A stretch of DNA of 64,000 nucleotides from Microbacterium sp. Root553 (GCF_001426995.1 NZ_LMFY01000001.1:2415675-2479674), one strand, 5' to 3'; shown: positions 41,994 to 57,168, numbered from the stretch's first letter. Made by a program: numbers and translations. The notes: a model not told the origin generated them from the sequence alone.

Positions 41994-42531
41994 GCGGCTC
42001 CTCCAGCAGCAGCTGGAACAGCCGGTGGTCCTGCCACTCCCCCGCGATGCGCAGATACCGCGGAGCGATCCCGATCGGCTCGAAGCCGAGCTCGCCGAGC
42101 ACCCGCTGCGATGCGGCGTTGTGCAGCAGTGTGGCGGCCTGCAGACGGTGCAGCCGCAGCTCGTCCCTCGCGTGGGCGACGACGCGGGCGACCCCGAGGG
42201 ACGCGAGTCCCCGGCGCAATCGCGAGGCATCGATCCAGTAGCCGAGGTCGGCGCTCCAGAAGGCTCCGCGCACGACGTTGTTCAGGTTGATCCGTCCCCG
42301 GATCTCGCCGTCGGCGGACTCGATGACGAACCGCGCGCTCCTGCCCAGCGCCGCCTCCTCCACGCACCGCCGGGCGTCCGTCTCCTGCCACTGCTCGGTG
42401 AAGAACTCCGGTTCCCTCAGCGGCTCCCAGGGAGACAGATGCGCGCTGTTCGCGGCGTACGCCCTCGCGAGGGCGGCGCCGTCACCGACACGGATCGGAC
42501 GCAGGTCGTGCTCCGCGTCGAGCGGGTGCAC
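41968..42531 (-). CDS. RimJ/RimL-type GNAT acetyltransferase
   Basis: This 187-residue protein begins with the RimJ/RimL arrangement (LRPIRVGDGAALARAYAANS) and carries GYWIDASRLRRGLASLGVARVVAHARDEL for acetyl-CoA binding and ATLLHNAASQRVLGELGFEPIG. It may acetylate ribosomal or other protein N-termini. It is convergent with the thioesterase gene, overlapping it by 26 bp at the 3' ends, and starts 3 nt from the end of the pdtaR-like gene. Confidence 0.85.
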   Translation of the reverse strand: MHPLDAEHDLRPIRVGDGAALARAYAANSAHLSPWEPLREPEFFTEQWQETDARRCVEEAALGRSARFVIESADGEIRGRINLNNVVRGAFWSADLGYWIDASRLRRGLASLGVARVVAHARDELRLHRLQAATLLHNAASQRVLGELGFEPIGIAPRYLRIAGEWQDHRLFQLLLEEPLSSMRVRP

Positions 42532-42534
42532 GGA

Positions 42535-43155
42535 CTACTTCTTCGGAGCCAGCTGCTCGATGATCGCCTTCGCGACGTCCTGCATCGTCAGACGACGGTC
42601 CATGGATGCCTTCTGGATCCAACGGAACGCCTCGGGCTCGGACAGGCCCATCTTCTCGTTCAGCAGACCCTTCGCGCGGTCGACGAGCTTGCGGGTCTCG
42701 AAGCGCTCGACCATGTCGGCGACCTCGGCCTCGAGCGTGATGATCTGCTCGTGGCGGGCGAGAGCGATCTCGATCGCCGGCAGCAGGTCGTTCGGCGTGA
42801 AGGGCTTGACCACGTACGCCAGGGCGCCGGCCTCACTGGCGCGCTCCACGAGCTCCTTCTGACTGAAGGCGGTCAGCAGCACCACGGGGGCGATGTTGCC
42901 CTTATGCAGCTTCTCGGCGGCGCTGATGCCGTCGAGCTGCGGCATCTTGACGTCCATGATCACCAGGTCCGGGCGCAGCTCGGTGGCCAGTGCCACGGCG
43001 GTCTCCCCGTCGCCGGCCTCACCGACGACATCGAAGCCGTTGTCGCGGAGGATCTCGACGATGTCGAGACGAATCAGCGACTCGTCCTCGGCGACGACGA
43101 CGCGTCGGGGTGCGGATGACGTGGGCTGCTCGGCTGCCTGTTCTTGCTCGGTCAC
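42535..43155 (-). CDS. pdtaR: ANTAR-domain antitermination response regulator, PdtaR-like
   Basis: This 206-residue RNA-binding response regulator has a receiver domain with the phospho-acceptor Asp in DLVIMDVKMPQLDG and an ANTAR output domain (LVDRAKGLLNEKMGLSEPEAFRWIQKAS). It matches M. tuberculosis Rv1626/PdtaR, whose kinase PdtaS is encoded elsewhere. It is expected to bind paired hairpins in target mRNAs and regulate termination or translation. It is divergent from tRNA-Leu. Confidence 0.93.
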   Translation of the reverse strand: MTEQEQAAEQPTSSAPRRVVVAEDESLIRLDIVEILRDNGFDVVGEAGDGETAVALATELRPDLVIMDVKMPQLDGISAAEKLHKGNIAPVVLLTAFSQKELVERASEAGALAYVVKPFTPNDLLPAIEIALARHEQIITLEAEVADMVERFETRKLVDRAKGLLNEKMGLSEPEAFRWIQKASMDRRLTMQDVAKAIIEQLAPKK

Positions 43156-43255
43156 AGACCCATCCTAGTGGAGTGCGCCTGTGGCGTCCCCGATGACTCG
43201 ACGCGCGATCGGGAGCACGGGTGCTCTGCGCTAAAGTCGAAGTCGCGACACACGA

Positions 43256-43338
43256 GCCGGCGTGGCGGAATGGCAGACGCGGAGCACTCAAAATGCTTTG
43301 TCCGAAAGGGCGTGTGGGTTCGAGTCCCACCGCCGGCA
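43256..43338 (+). tRNA. tRNA-Leu(CAA)
   Basis: A class II tRNA of 83 nt folds with acceptor stem GCCGGCG/CGCCGGC and discriminator A, a D-arm with GGCGGAATGGCAGACGC, an anticodon stem GAGCA/TGCTT with loop CTCAAAA giving anticodon CAA, a long variable arm and the T-arm GGGTTCGAGTCCC. It reads UUG leucine codons, which are rare in this high-GC genome. The CCA end is not encoded (ACA follows). No repeat of its 3' end was noticed elsewhere in the window. Confidence 0.95.
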
Positions 43339-43357
43339 CATCGAGGTCGGAGGCGAC

Positions 43358-43849
43358 CTAGGAGATCGGCTGCACCGACGCGCGGATCCAGATCTCCCGG
43401 TCGATCAGCAGATACCGGTCGAGAGACGGACGCATGCAGCGCACGAACTCCTGCTCCGCGGCGGCGGGGTGATCCGCGAGGATCATGCCGTCCGGGATGC
43501 TCCCCCTGATGATCGCGTCGAGGTTCTCGTTCGTGGCCTCGACCGCCACTCCCCCGACCAGCACGGGCACATAGACCCCTCCGCGGTGGATCCGCTCGCC
43601 GCCCGGACCGAGGACCGTCGCGTCCGACCGTGTCTGGGCGAGGTAGGCGGGAACACAGGCGATCGCATCGTAGGTGCGGAAGCGACGCTTGAGCCGGTAG
43701 CGGATGCCGATGCTGCCGGGCCGCAGAGCCGGAAGCGCCACGTCGTCGCGATCGGGCGAGGGGAGGAACGCAGCAGGGGGCGCGCCGATCTCCGGACGCG
43801 GGCCGAGGAGGCGGTCGTCCACAGCAGGTTCGATGGTCAGGTCATCCAT
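43358..43849 (-). CDS. Hypothetical protein next to tRNA-Leu
   Basis: This 163-residue soluble protein is not recognised. It contains [38 protein letters not shown] and an end [18 protein letters not shown], and looks alpha/beta with no Cys pair or known motif. The ATG at 43849 is preferred over a frame open to 43927. Its stop lies 20 nt from the tRNA on the opposite strand, and it is downstream of an alpha/beta hydrolase gene. Confidence 0.55.
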   Translation of the reverse strand: MDDLTIEPAVDDRLLGPRPEIGAPPAAFLPSPDRDDVALPALRPGSIGIRYRLKRRFRTYDAIACVPAYLAQTRSDATVLGPGGERIHRGGVYVPVLVGGVAVEATNENLDAIIRGSIPDGMILADHPAAAEQEFVRCMRPSLDRYLLIDREIWIRASVQPIS

Positions 43850-43936
43850 GATCGCGGTGCAGAGGCGGTGATCGCCACGGCACGTGCACCAGCGTAGTCG
43901 TCCGGAGGACGACGGCGCACCTGCCACCGCTGCGCG

Positions 43937-44608
43937 CTACCCCTCGGCGAGGGCGGCGACCTCGGCGAGGACCCGGGGGTCGGCGAGCACCCGGAAGTGT
44001 CCTCCGGTGTCGAGGCGCACGTTCTTGCGCGCCCCGTCGAGCTCGCTGCCCTCGGGGATGTGCGGATCGAAGCGGCCGAAGACCGACACGATGCGATCAT
44101 TGAGATCACGGCGCGCGGCGAGCTCGAGGATCGACGGATGCGTCGGGGCGAGCGCCCACAGCGACCGCACGGGCAGGAGACGCGCGTAGCGGGATCCGCC
44201 GAAGGGCGTGGCCACCGCGACCATCGCACGCACCCGGAATCCCGCGGGCCCTGCCATCGCGAGCTTGCCTGCGAGTCCTCCCTTGCTGTGGGCGACCAGT
44301 ATGACGTCGGTCAGACCCGACGCATCGAGGAACCCGGTCACAGCCTCGGCCGCCTCGCGGACCGGGCGCCGATTGCGCTCCAGGGCGTCGACGACGTGCA
44401 CCGGATGGCCGCGGTCGTGGAGGGCGGTGATGAGCGGCTGCATGAACCGCCAGGTCTCATACACCCCGGGCAGGATGATGATCGGCACACCGTCGCCGCC
44501 TGAGAAGGACTCCGCGTCGCGGCGGTCGAACGCGGCTCGCACCTGCCAGTATCCGGCGTACAGGTAGTCGGCGATCCACCAGCCCGCCCGTCGCACCAGA
44601 TCGATCAT
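43937..44608 (-). CDS. Alpha/beta hydrolase, lipase-like
   Basis: This 223-residue hydrolase has ILPGVYETW as the oxyanion segment, the nucleophile elbow VAHSKGGLAGKLA (Ser), and a closing DTGGHFRV with the His. The N-terminal segment RRAGWWIADYLYAGYWQVRAAF may associate with the membrane. The ATG at 44608 is preferred over a longer frame rich in Arg. Substrate unknown. Confidence 0.8.
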   Translation of the reverse strand: MIDLVRRAGWWIADYLYAGYWQVRAAFDRRDAESFSGGDGVPIIILPGVYETWRFMQPLITALHDRGHPVHVVDALERNRRPVREAAEAVTGFLDASGLTDVILVAHSKGGLAGKLAMAGPAGFRVRAMVAVATPFGGSRYARLLPVRSLWALAPTHPSILELAARRDLNDRIVSVFGRFDPHIPEGSELDGARKNVRLDTGGHFRVLADPRVLAEVAALAEG

Positions 44609-44695
44609 GTACCCCTCCGGCGCTGGACCGGCCGCATGCGCGGCACACTCGACGATACGTCCGCGGCGGCGGGTCGCGCATCGCCGCGTGGTACG

Positions 44696-44731
44696 ACGAC
44701 GGGGGCGGAACTCGCGTTCCACCCCCGTCGT
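44696..44731 (-). terminator. Terminator hairpin of pyk
   Basis: A 10-bp stem ACGACGGGGG/CCCCCGTCGT, one mismatch, and a 5-bp inner stem GGAAC/GTTCC enclose loop TCGC. It starts 14 nt after the pyk stop (44745), the position of a Rho-independent terminator, though the downstream T-run is missing. Confidence 0.75.
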
Positions 44732-44744
44732 CCGGTGCTGCGGG

Positions 44745-46196
44745 TCAGACCGTGGCTTCCTTGTAGATCGGCGCGGCGCCGTTCACGGCGTCTCCGACCT
44801 TGTGCACGCGGATGTCGTTGGTCGAGCCGACGATTCCGGGAGGGGAGCCCGAGATGACGACGACCTTGTCTCCCTCGGCGGCGAGGCCGTTCGAGAGCAG
44901 GTAGTCGTCGACCTGCAGATACATCAGGTCGGTGTGCTGGACCATGTCCACGAGAGTGGACCGGATGCCCCAGGTGAGCGCCATACGACGGCGGATGTCG
45001 GGCTCCGGCGTGAAGGCCAGCATCGGGATCCGCGAGCGCAGCCGCGACAGACGGCGAGCCGAGTCGCCCGACTGCGTGAACACGCAGAGGAACTTCGCCT
45101 CGACGAACTCCGCGACCTCGAGCGCGGCGAGCGTGATCGCCCCACCCTGAGTGCGCGGCTTCGTGGTGAGCTTGGCGATGCGCTCCAGGCCGTGCTCCTC
45201 GGTCGACTCGATGATGCGCGCCATGGTCTCGACGACCACCACGGGGTAGTCCCCCACGCTGGTCTCGCCCGACAGCATCACGGCGTCGGCACCGTCGAGC
45301 ACGGCGTTCGCGACGTCGGAGGTCTCGGCGCGCGTCGGCACCGGGCTGTTGATCATCGACTCGAGCATCTGCGTCGCGACGATGACCGGCTTGGCCATGC
45401 GGCGGGCGAGCTCGACGGCGCGCTTCTGCACGATCGGCACGGCCTCGAGCGGAAGCTCGACACCGAGGTCGCCACGGGCGACCATGATCGCGTCGAAGGC
45501 ATCGACGATTCCTTCGAGGGCGTCGACGGCCTGCGGCTTCTCGACCTTGGCGATGACGGGGACCTTGACGCCCTCCTCCGCCATGATCTCGTGCACGCGG
45601 GTGACGTCCTCCGCGTTGCGGACGAAGGACAGCGCGATCAGGTCGGCGCCGATGCGCAGACCCCAGCGGAGGTCATCCTCGTCCTTCTCGCTCAGAGCGG
45701 GGACGTTGACGGCGACACCGGGCAGGTTGATGCCCTTGTTGTTGGACACCGCGCCGGCGACGATCACGCGGGTGGTGACGGTGACCCCGTCGGTCTCGAC
45801 GACCTCGACGCGGACCTTGCCGTCGTCGATCAGCAGGAAGTCACCGGGCTTGACGTCGTGGGGCAGACCCTTGAAGGTCGTTCCGGAGATCTCCTTGTTG
45901 CCGATGATGTCTTCGGTGGTGATCTTGAAGATGTCGCCCTTGGCGAGCTCGTAGGGGCCGTCCTCGAACTTGCCGAGGCGGATCTTCGGGCCCTGCAGGT
46001 CGACGAGGATCGCGACTGCACGACCGGCGTCGTCCGCCGCGCGACGCACGTTGGCGTAGTTGTTCTCGTGCACGGAGTAGTCACCGTGGCTCAGGTTCAG
46101 ACGGGCGACGTCCACTCCGGCGTCGATGAGGGCACGGACGGTCTCATAGGTGGAGGTGGCGGGGCCCAGGGTGGCGACGATTTTCGCGCGTCTCAA
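44745..46196 (-). CDS. pyk: Pyruvate kinase
   Basis: This 483-residue glycolytic enzyme makes pyruvate and ATP from phosphoenolpyruvate and ADP. It starts MRRAKIVATLGPATS and shows NLSHGDYSVH, VARGDLGVELPLE (metal/PEP site), KPVIVATQMLESMI with the catalytic segment, and the C-terminal domain. Length and motifs are standard. It ends in a strong hairpin and follows gltD after 56 nt. Confidence 0.96.
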   Translation of the reverse strand: MRRAKIVATLGPATSTYETVRALIDAGVDVARLNLSHGDYSVHENNYANVRRAADDAGRAVAILVDLQGPKIRLGKFEDGPYELAKGDIFKITTEDIIGNKEISGTTFKGLPHDVKPGDFLLIDDGKVRVEVVETDGVTVTTRVIVAGAVSNNKGINLPGVAVNVPALSEKDEDDLRWGLRIGADLIALSFVRNAEDVTRVHEIMAEEGVKVPVIAKVEKPQAVDALEGIVDAFDAIMVARGDLGVELPLEAVPIVQKRAVELARRMAKPVIVATQMLESMINSPVPTRAETSDVANAVLDGADAVMLSGETSVGDYPVVVVETMARIIESTEEHGLERIAKLTTKPRTQGGAITLAALEVAEFVEAKFLCVFTQSGDSARRLSRLRSRIPMLAFTPEPDIRRRMALTWGIRSTLVDMVQHTDLMYLQVDDYLLSNGLAAEGDKVVVISGSPPGIVGSTNDIRVHKVGDAVNGAAPIYKEATV

Positions 46197-46252
46197 CAGA
46201 ATGCTCCAGGGTAGTGGGGGATGGAAATCAGGCGACGGTGCCGCCGTTCAGC

Positions 46253-47711
46253 CTACGCGGGCTGAAGACCGATGGCGACCTCGTGCGGACGCACGGGCTC
46301 GGGCAGCACGGTGCTCCCCATGAGGAACCGGTCGACGTTCGCCGCGGCCGCACGGCCCTCGGCGATCGCCCAGACGATCAGCGACTGCCCGCGTCCGGCA
46401 TCGCCGGCGACGAACACGCCGGGAATCGTGGACTCGTAGCTGTCGTCGCGACGGAACGCTCCGCGCTCGGTCAGCTGGGGCAGCGTCTCCTCGGTGAAGC
46501 CGTCCTGCTCCGGGCCGGTGAAGCCCATCGCGATGAGCACGAGGTCCGCGGGGATCTCGCGCTCCGTGCCGCTCTTGGGCACGCGACGTCCGTCGATGTA
46601 CTCGGTCTCGGCGACGCGCAGAGCACGAAGCTCGCCCACGTCGTTCGAGAGGAACTCCACGGTGGAGGCGAGGAAGACCCGCTCTCCGCCCTCTTCGTGA
46701 GCGGAGGTGACCTCGAACAGAGTGGGCATCATCGGCCAGGGCTGGTGCCCGGGTCGCTCGGTGCCCGGCTGCACGCCGATCGCCAGGTTGGTGACGCTGA
46801 GTGCGCCCTGACGGTGCGCGGTGCCGATGCAGTCCGCACCGGTGTCGCCGCCGCCGATGACGATGACGTGCTTGCCCTCGGCGGTGATCTGCTCGGGGAC
46901 CTTGTCGCCGGCGACCGCGTGGTTCGACTCGACCAGGTACTCCATCGCGAAGTGCACACCGTCGAGGTCGCGCCCGGGGATCGACAGGTCGCGGGGAACG
47001 GTCGCCCCCGTGGCGATCACGATCGCGTCGTAGCGGGCCCGGAGGTCGGACCAGGAGATGTCGCGTCCGATCTCCACACCGGCGCGGAAGCGCGTCCCCT
47101 CCTCCTGCATCTGACGCAGGCGGGACTCGAGCTGCCCCTTCTCCATCTTGAAATCGGGGATGCCGTACCGGAGCAGTCCGCCGATGCGGTCGTCGCGCTC
47201 GAACACCGCGACGGTGTGACCCGCACGAGTGAGCTGCTGCGCCGCAGCGAGTCCGGCGGGGCCGGAGCCGACGACGGCGACGGTCTTGCCCGTGAGGCGG
47301 GCGGGCGGCTGCGGCTCCACCCACCCCTTGGCGAAGGCCTCGTCGATGATCGAGACCTCGATCTGTTTGATCGTCACCGCGGGCTGGTTGATCCCCAGCA
47401 CACACGAGCTCTCGCACGGCGCAGGGCAGAGACGCCCGGTGAACTCCGGGAAGTTGTTGGTCGCGTGCAGGCGATCGATCGCCGCCCGTCCCTCTCCTCG
47501 CCAGGTCAGGTCGTTCCACTCCGGGATCAGGTTGCCCAGCGGGCACCCCTGGTGGCAGAACGGCACACCGCAGTCCATGCAGCGGCCGGCCTGGCGCTTG
47601 AGGACCGCCTGATCGCCCTGCTCATAGACCTCTTTCCAGTCCATGATGCGCACGGGCACCGGCCGTCGCTGGGGAAGCTCACGCTCGGTGACCTTCAGAA
47701 AACCTTTGGGA

Positions 47712-47719
<8 letters not shown>
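46253..47719 (-). CDS. gltD: Glutamate synthase small subunit
   Basis: This 488-residue flavoprotein passes electrons from NAD(P)H to GltB. The N-terminus has the [4Fe-4S] cysteines ([18 protein letters not shown], then [14 protein letters not shown]), then an FAD site [15 protein letters not shown] and an NADPH site [15 protein letters not shown]. The start overlaps the gltB stop by 8 nt, as expected for a fixed subunit ratio. Confidence 0.96.
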
Positions 47720-52289
<4,570 letters not shown>

Positions 52290-52370
52290 CAGTACCGTCC
52301 TCAGATCTGCAGATGACCCGGGGACGTCATTGGCCGGGTGGATGTGATGGGGTCCGCACGGACCGGTCGG

Positions 52371-53399
52371 CTACCGCGTGCCTTCCGTGTCCGTGGGAGC
52401 GGTGCTTGTGGCGCTGGCTCCTGCGGCGACTTCTTCGGACGGAGGCTCACTCACGTCCACGAAATCGGAGGGATTGTTCTGCGATTCTACATCAGCGTCC
52501 AGATCCTTCCGTCCGCGGCCGGGCTGGTACGCGGACGGCTCGAGACCGGGGTGACGGAGCGACTGGACGACGAGGATGGCGAGGCCGACGACGATGCCGA
52601 GGATCGCTGCCCAGACGTTGCTGCGAAGGCCGAGGATGATCTCGCTCGGATCGATGCGGATCGACTCCCAGACGACGCGGCCGGCGCTGTACCAGATGAG
52701 GTAGATCGCGAACAGGCGACCCCACTGCAGCGAGGTGGCCTTGCGGCTCAGCCACAGCAGCACGATCACGCCGAGGCCGTTCCAGAGGACCTCGTACAGG
52801 AACGTCGGGTGGAACAGTGTGCCCTCGGGGAGGCCGGGAGGGAATGCGGAGTTGTCGGAGGGGATCTCGAGGCCCCACGGCAGATCGGTCGGCAGACCGT
52901 AGAGCTCCTTGTTGAACCAGTTGCCGAAGCGGCCCATCGCCTGGGCGAGCAGCAGGCCGGGCGCGAGCGCGTCGGCGAAGGTCCAGAAGCGGATGCCGGT
53001 CCACCGGCATCCCAGGTACGCCCCCACGGCGCCGCCGATGAGCGCACCGAAGATGGCGATGCCGCCCTCCCAGATGGCCCAGACCGAACCGGGTTCGAAC
53101 GGGTTCCAGGTGTTCTTGCCCTCGCCGAAGTAGAAGTTCGGGTGGGTGAGCACGTGGAAGATGCGAGCGCCGATGATGGCGATCGGCACGGCGAGGATCG
53201 AGATGTCGATGACGACCCACGGCTCGGCGCCACGCCGGGTCAGGCGGTGGTTGGTGAGCAGCACGGCGGCGATGATGCCGGCGATGATGCAGAGCGCGTA
53301 GAAGTGGATCCGGAGCGGGCCGAGGTCGATGTACGAGACGGGAGGGCTCGGGATGCTGGCGAGCACGCCGGTGAAGGTGCTGTGGAGCGCGAGGGACAT
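52371..53399 (-). CDS. lgt: Prolipoprotein diacylglyceryl transferase
   Basis: This 342-residue seven-helix enzyme adds the diacylglyceryl group to prolipoprotein Cys, the step before LspA. The signature GRFGNWFNKELYG (residues about 158-170) is intact, as is HPTFLYEVLWN. The hydrophilic C-terminal tail, about 70 residues rich in Pro, Glu and Thr, exceeds the family norm but is common in actinobacteria. It follows trpA by 10 nt. It is the chromosomal partner for the island LspA and Lnt. Confidence 0.95.
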   Translation of the reverse strand: MSLALHSTFTGVLASIPSPPVSYIDLGPLRIHFYALCIIAGIIAAVLLTNHRLTRRGAEPWVVIDISILAVPIAIIGARIFHVLTHPNFYFGEGKNTWNPFEPGSVWAIWEGGIAIFGALIGGAVGAYLGCRWTGIRFWTFADALAPGLLLAQAMGRFGNWFNKELYGLPTDLPWGLEIPSDNSAFPPGLPEGTLFHPTFLYEVLWNGLGVIVLLWLSRKATSLQWGRLFAIYLIWYSAGRVVWESIRIDPSEIILGLRSNVWAAILGIVVGLAILVVQSLRHPGLEPSAYQPGRGRKDLDADVESQNNPSDFVDVSEPPSEEVAAGASATSTAPTDTEGTR

Positions 53400-53409
53400 G
53401 ATTGCGATT

Positions 53410-54213
53410 CTAGTTCTCGTGTACGGGGCGTGCCGACGACGTGCCGGAGGCCAGGTTTCGGGTGACTTCGGCGAGAGCGGGGATGCCGCCGTCGCGCAGT
53501 GCGCGGACGAGCGCGGTGCCGACGATCGCGCCGTCGGCGTACTCGGAGACACCGGCGATCTGCTCGGCGGTCGAGATGCCGATGCCGACGCAGGCGCGCA
53601 GATCGCCGTGCTCGCGCAGGCGGGCGACGAGGGTGCGCGCCGCACGGTCGAGCTCGGTGCGCTCACCCGTGATCCCCATGGTCGACACGGTGTACACGAA
53701 CCCGGTGGACGACTTCACGACGAGGCCGAGGCGCTCGTCTGTGGAGGTGGGGGCCGCGAGGAACACGCGGTCGAGTCCGGTGCGCTCGCTGGCGGCGATC
53801 CACTCCCCCGCGACGTCCGGCGTGATGTCGGGAGTGATGAGACCGGCACCGCCGGCGGCGAGCAGATCGTCGGCGTACCGGTCGACGCCGTACTGGAAGA
53901 CGGGGTTCCAGTACGTCATCACGAGCACGGGCACGTCGGTGGCCTCGGTGATCGCCCGTACGGCGGTGAACAGGTCCTTCATCTTGAACCCGTTGGCGAG
54001 TGCGGCGGTGGTCGCCTCCTGGATGACCGCGCCGTCCATCACGGGATCGCTGTAGGGCGGCCCGAGTTCGATGATGTCGACGCCGTTCTTCGCGAGCGCG
54101 ATGGCCGCCTGGATGCTCGTCTCGAGGTCGGGGTACCCGACCGGCAGATAGCCGACGAAGGCGCTCCGGCCTGCCCGGTGTGCGGCGGCGATCGCCTGTT
54201 CGACGCGACTCAC
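53410..54213 (-). CDS. trpA: Tryptophan synthase alpha chain
   Basis: This 267-residue TIM barrel cleaves indole-3-glycerol phosphate. It has [15 protein letters not shown], the catalytic Glu and Asp regions in [16 protein letters not shown], and the phosphate loop [10 protein letters not shown]. The Glu of the usual ELGVPFSDP is kept, with PP in place of VPF. The GTG start overlaps the trpB stop by 4 nt. Confidence 0.96.
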   Translation of the reverse strand: MSRVEQAIAAAHRAGRSAFVGYLPVGYPDLETSIQAAIALAKNGVDIIELGPPYSDPVMDGAVIQEATTAALANGFKMKDLFTAVRAITEATDVPVLVMTYWNPVFQYGVDRYADDLLAAGGAGLITPDITPDVAGEWIAASERTGLDRVFLAAPTSTDERLGLVVKSSTGFVYTVSTMGITGERTELDRAARTLVARLREHGDLRACVGIGISTAEQIAGVSEYADGAIVGTALVRALRDGGIPALAEVTRNLASGTSSARPVHEN

Positions 54214-55514
54214 AGCTCCGGCTCCCCCTTCGAGGCGGCCTGCTCGGCGGCGCTCTCCTCGGTGACGTCGTGCGCGAGGGCCTCGGCGTCGTACAGGTCG
54301 AAGTACCGGGCCGCCGTGTCCATGTCCTTGTCGCCGCGGCCCGAGAGGCAGATCGCCAGCACCGCGTCGGGACCCATCTCACGACCGAGGCGCAGAGCGC
54401 CGGCGAGGGCGTGCGCGGACTCGATCGCGGGGATGATGCCCTCGGTGCGGCTGAGCAGGCGCAGGGCCTGCATCGCCTCGTCGTCGGTGGCGGGGATGTA
54501 CTCCGCGCGGCCGATGTCGGCGAGCCAGGAGTGCTCGGGGCCGACACCCGGGTAGTCGAGACCGGCCGAGATCGAGTGCGACTCGGTCGTCTGCCCGTCG
54601 TCGTCCTGCAGCACGTAGGTCTTCGCGCCGTGCAGGATTCCGGGACGTCCTCGTTCGATCGATGCCGCGTGGCGTGGTGTGTCGACGCCGTCGCCTGCTG
54701 CTTCGACGCCGTAGAGCTTCACGCCCTCGTCATCGAGGAACGCATCGAACATGCCGATCGCGTTCGAGCCTCCGCCGACGCAGGCGATCACGGCGTCGGG
54801 CAGTCGCCCGGTCTCGTCGAGCAGCTGCTGACGGGCCTCTTCGCCGATGATCTTCTGGAAGTCGCGCACCATCGCGGGGAACGGATGGGGCCCGGCCGCG
54901 GTGCCGAAGATGTAGTTGGTGGTCTCGACCGACGCGACCCAGTCGCGGTAGGCGTCGTTGATCGCATCCTTGAGCGTGCGCGACCCCGAGGTGACGGGCA
55001 CGACCTCTGCGCCGAGCAGACGCATGCGGGCGACGTTGAGAGCCTGACGCTCTGTGTCGACCTCGCCCATGTAGATCGTGCACTCCAGGCCGAACAGGGC
55101 GGCGGCGGTCGCCGTCGCGACACCGTGCTGACCGGCGCCGGTCTCGGCGATCACGCGGGTCTTGCCGAGCCGCCTGGTCAGCAGCGCCTGTCCGAGCACG
55201 TTGTTGATCTTGTGCGATCCGGTGTGATTGAGGTCTTCGCGCTTGAGGAAGACACGGGCGCCGCCCGCGTGCTCCGCGAACCGCGCGACCTCGGTCAGCG
55301 GTGACGGGCGTCCTGCGTAGGAGCTCAGCAGCGAGGCCAGCTCGTCGCGGAACGCCGGGTCGACGATCGCCTCGGCGTACGCCGCCGAGAGCTCGTCGAT
55401 CGCGGCGATCAGCGATTCCGGCATGTAGCGCCCGCCGTACTCGCCGAAGAGAGGTCCGTGCTGGTCGCGCAGACTGCCTCCGGCCGTCGTTGCTCGCTCG
55501 GTGGGATGCATCAC
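54210..55514 (-). CDS. trpB: Tryptophan synthase beta chain
   Basis: This 434-residue PLP enzyme joins indole and serine. The PLP lysine lies in [18 protein letters not shown], the phosphate loop is [12 protein letters not shown], and [14 protein letters not shown] is present. The start is GTG at 55514 or the ATG one codon later at 55511; either overlaps the trpC stop. The C-terminal extension (about 20 residues, Ala/Glu-rich) is slightly longer than usual. Confidence 0.96.
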   Translation of the reverse strand: MMHPTERATTAGGSLRDQHGPLFGEYGGRYMPESLIAAIDELSAAYAEAIVDPAFRDELASLLSSYAGRPSPLTEVARFAEHAGGARVFLKREDLNHTGSHKINNVLGQALLTRRLGKTRVIAETGAGQHGVATATAAALFGLECTIYMGEVDTERQALNVARMRLLGAEVVPVTSGSRTLKDAINDAYRDWVASVETTNYIFGTAAGPHPFPAMVRDFQKIIGEEARQQLLDETGRLPDAVIACVGGGSNAIGMFDAFLDDEGVKLYGVEAAGDGVDTPRHAASIERGRPGILHGAKTYVLQDDDGQTTESHSISAGLDYPGVGPEHSWLADIGRAEYIPATDDEAMQALRLLSRTEGIIPAIESAHALAGALRLGREMGPDAVLAICLSGRGDKDMDTAARYFDLYDAEALAHDVTEESAAEQAASKGEPEL

Positions 55515-56284
55515 GCCTCCAGGAAGCTCGTGAGGGTGGCGACCGGGTCGCCCGTGACGAGGGCTTCTCCGATCAGGACGACGTCGGCACCCGCGGAGCG
55601 GTAGTGCGTGACGTCTGCGGGGGTGAGCACCGCGGACTCGGCGATCTTGATCGCGGAGTCCGGGATGCGCTCGACGAGGCGGCCGAAGAGGTCGCGGTCG
55701 AGTTCGAGAGTGGTGAGATCGCGGGCGTTGACACCGATCAGCGGAGCGCCGAGGTCGATGGCCGCTTCGAGCTCATCGGCCGAGTGGGTCTCGACGAGCG
55801 GCGTCATGCCGAGTTCGGTGATGAAGTCGAACAGGTCGTGCAGCACCTGCGGTTCGAGGCCGGCGACGATGAGCAGCACCAGGTCGGCACCGGCCGCGCG
55901 AGCCTCGAGGACCTGGTAGCGGTTCGCGATGAAGTCCTTGCGGAGCACCGGCAGCGTCACGCGGGCGGTGACGGCCTCGAGATCGGCGAGACTGCCGCCG
56001 AAGCGGCGTTCCTCGGTGAGGACGCTGATCGCCGAGGCGCCGCCGGTCTCGTAGAGCGAAGCCTGCAGCGCGGGGTCGGGGATCTCGGCCAGGGCGCCGC
56101 GCGACGGGCTCGCGCGCTTGACCTCGGCGATGATCTTGACGCGGTCGGCCGGGGCGAGGAAGGCGAGCGCATCCTTGGCGGCAGGGCGCGCGAGAGCGTC
56201 GCGCTCCACCTCGGACATCGGCCGGGTGAGGGCTCGACGTTCCGCGTCTGCGACTGCGCCGGCCGTGAGGTCGGCGAGCACCAT
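55511..56284 (-). CDS. trpC: Indole-3-glycerol phosphate synthase
   Basis: This 257-residue TIM barrel converts CdRP to indole-3-glycerol phosphate. It shows [49 protein letters not shown] and [12 protein letters not shown], the standard catalytic Lys and Glu motifs. The ATG at 56284 overlaps the preceding DUF6704 stop by 1 nt (TAATG). Confidence 0.96.
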   Translation of the reverse strand: MVLADLTAGAVADAERRALTRPMSEVERDALARPAAKDALAFLAPADRVKIIAEVKRASPSRGALAEIPDPALQASLYETGGASAISVLTEERRFGGSLADLEAVTARVTLPVLRKDFIANRYQVLEARAAGADLVLLIVAGLEPQVLHDLFDFITELGMTPLVETHSADELEAAIDLGAPLIGVNARDLTTLELDRDLFGRLVERIPDSAIKIAESAVLTPADVTHYRSAGADVVLIGEALVTGDPVATLTSFLEA

Positions 56285-56529
56285 TAGTGCGCCTTCGGCG
56301 AGTACTTGGGGCCCTTCACGCCGTATCCGGCGCGGGCGACGAGCCATCCTGCCAGCGCGCCGAGCGGGACGATCGCGGCGCCGACCCAGATGATCGGGAT
56401 CCACACGGGGCTGAACACGGCGAGGCAGAACGCCAGGGTGCCGATCGTGAAGCCGGCGAGCATGATGATCACGCCTGTCCATGCGGCGGGCGAGTGTCCG
56501 TGGCCGGGGTCAGCGATCGGGTTGGTCAT
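56284..56529 (-). CDS. DUF6704-like small membrane protein of the trp cluster
   Basis: This 81-residue protein has two membrane helices (about 17-38 and 43-65), an N-terminal GHGHS motif and a GYGVKGPKYSPKAH tail. Small HGC/DUF6704-like proteins are typical between the trp membrane protein gene and trpC in actinobacteria. No function is known. The 1-nt overlap with trpC suggests coupling. Confidence 0.72.
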   Translation of the reverse strand: MTNPIADPGHGHSPAAWTGVIIMLAGFTIGTLAFCLAVFSPVWIPIIWVGAAIVPLGALAGWLVARAGYGVKGPKYSPKAH

Positions 56530-56577
56530 GGTCTCCTCCGGGGGACGACGTGCAGGATCTCATTCAGTCTATCGGGG

Positions 56578-57168
56578 TCAGCGCGTGGGGTCGGTTCCGC
56601 GGGACAGGTCGTCCCACGAGTCGATCGCGTCGACGGGACCCGATGCCGACTCGACGTGCGCGGCATCGGTGCGGTACCGGCGTCCGCCGGACTTCCAGCG
56701 ACGCCAGGTCACGAGCACCAGCAGCGACGCCGCGAGCAGTACGACCCAGCCGATCAGCGTCACCACCGGCCACGACGAGAGTTCGATCCCCGCGACCAGA
56801 TCGGCGATCGCCGCGCTGCCGGCGAGCCCTGTCGTCTCGGTCACCGTGCCGCCGACTGCGGCCAGCGGTTCCGACACCAGCAGCTGCAGGGTGCTCCAGC
56901 CGAGGAACAGGGCCGCCGCGGTGGAGAGCACGCCGAACACGAGACGGACGACGGGGCCGACGATCGAGAGCGCGATGCCGAGTGCGAGCACGGCGAGGCT
57001 CAGGGGCGCGAGCAGCGGGAGGGCCGCCGCACCGGGTACGAGGATCGCCTCCGCGGCATCCGCCCGCTCTACGGTCAGCCAGGTCTGGGTCGACGAGATG
57101 ATCCCGACAGCCCCCGACAGGAGGAAGCCGGATACCGCGATCGAACGGCCGCGTGTCGCGAGGGTCAT
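56578..57168 (-). CDS. Trp biosynthesis-associated membrane protein
   Basis: This 196-residue four-helix protein resembles the Trp_oprn_chp family, which is encoded in actinobacterial trp operons. It contains [10 protein letters not shown] in the first loop and [12 protein letters not shown] after the last helix. The start overlaps the hisI stop by 4 nt (ATGA), where trpE is normally found in related genomes. Function is not established. Confidence 0.8.
   Translation of the reverse strand: MTLATRGRSIAVSGFLLSGAVGIISSTQTWLTVERADAAEAILVPGAAALPLLAPLSLAVLALGIALSIVGPVVRLVFGVLSTAAALFLGWSTLQLLVSEPLAAVGGTVTETTGLAGSAAIADLVAGIELSSWPVVTLIGWVVLLAASLLVLVTWRRWKSGGRRYRTDAAHVESASGPVDAIDSWDDLSRGTDPTR

Noticed and set aside
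44607..46214. Long plus-strand frame opposite pyk
   Set aside because: It is antisense to a complete pyruvate kinase and has no recognisable motif.
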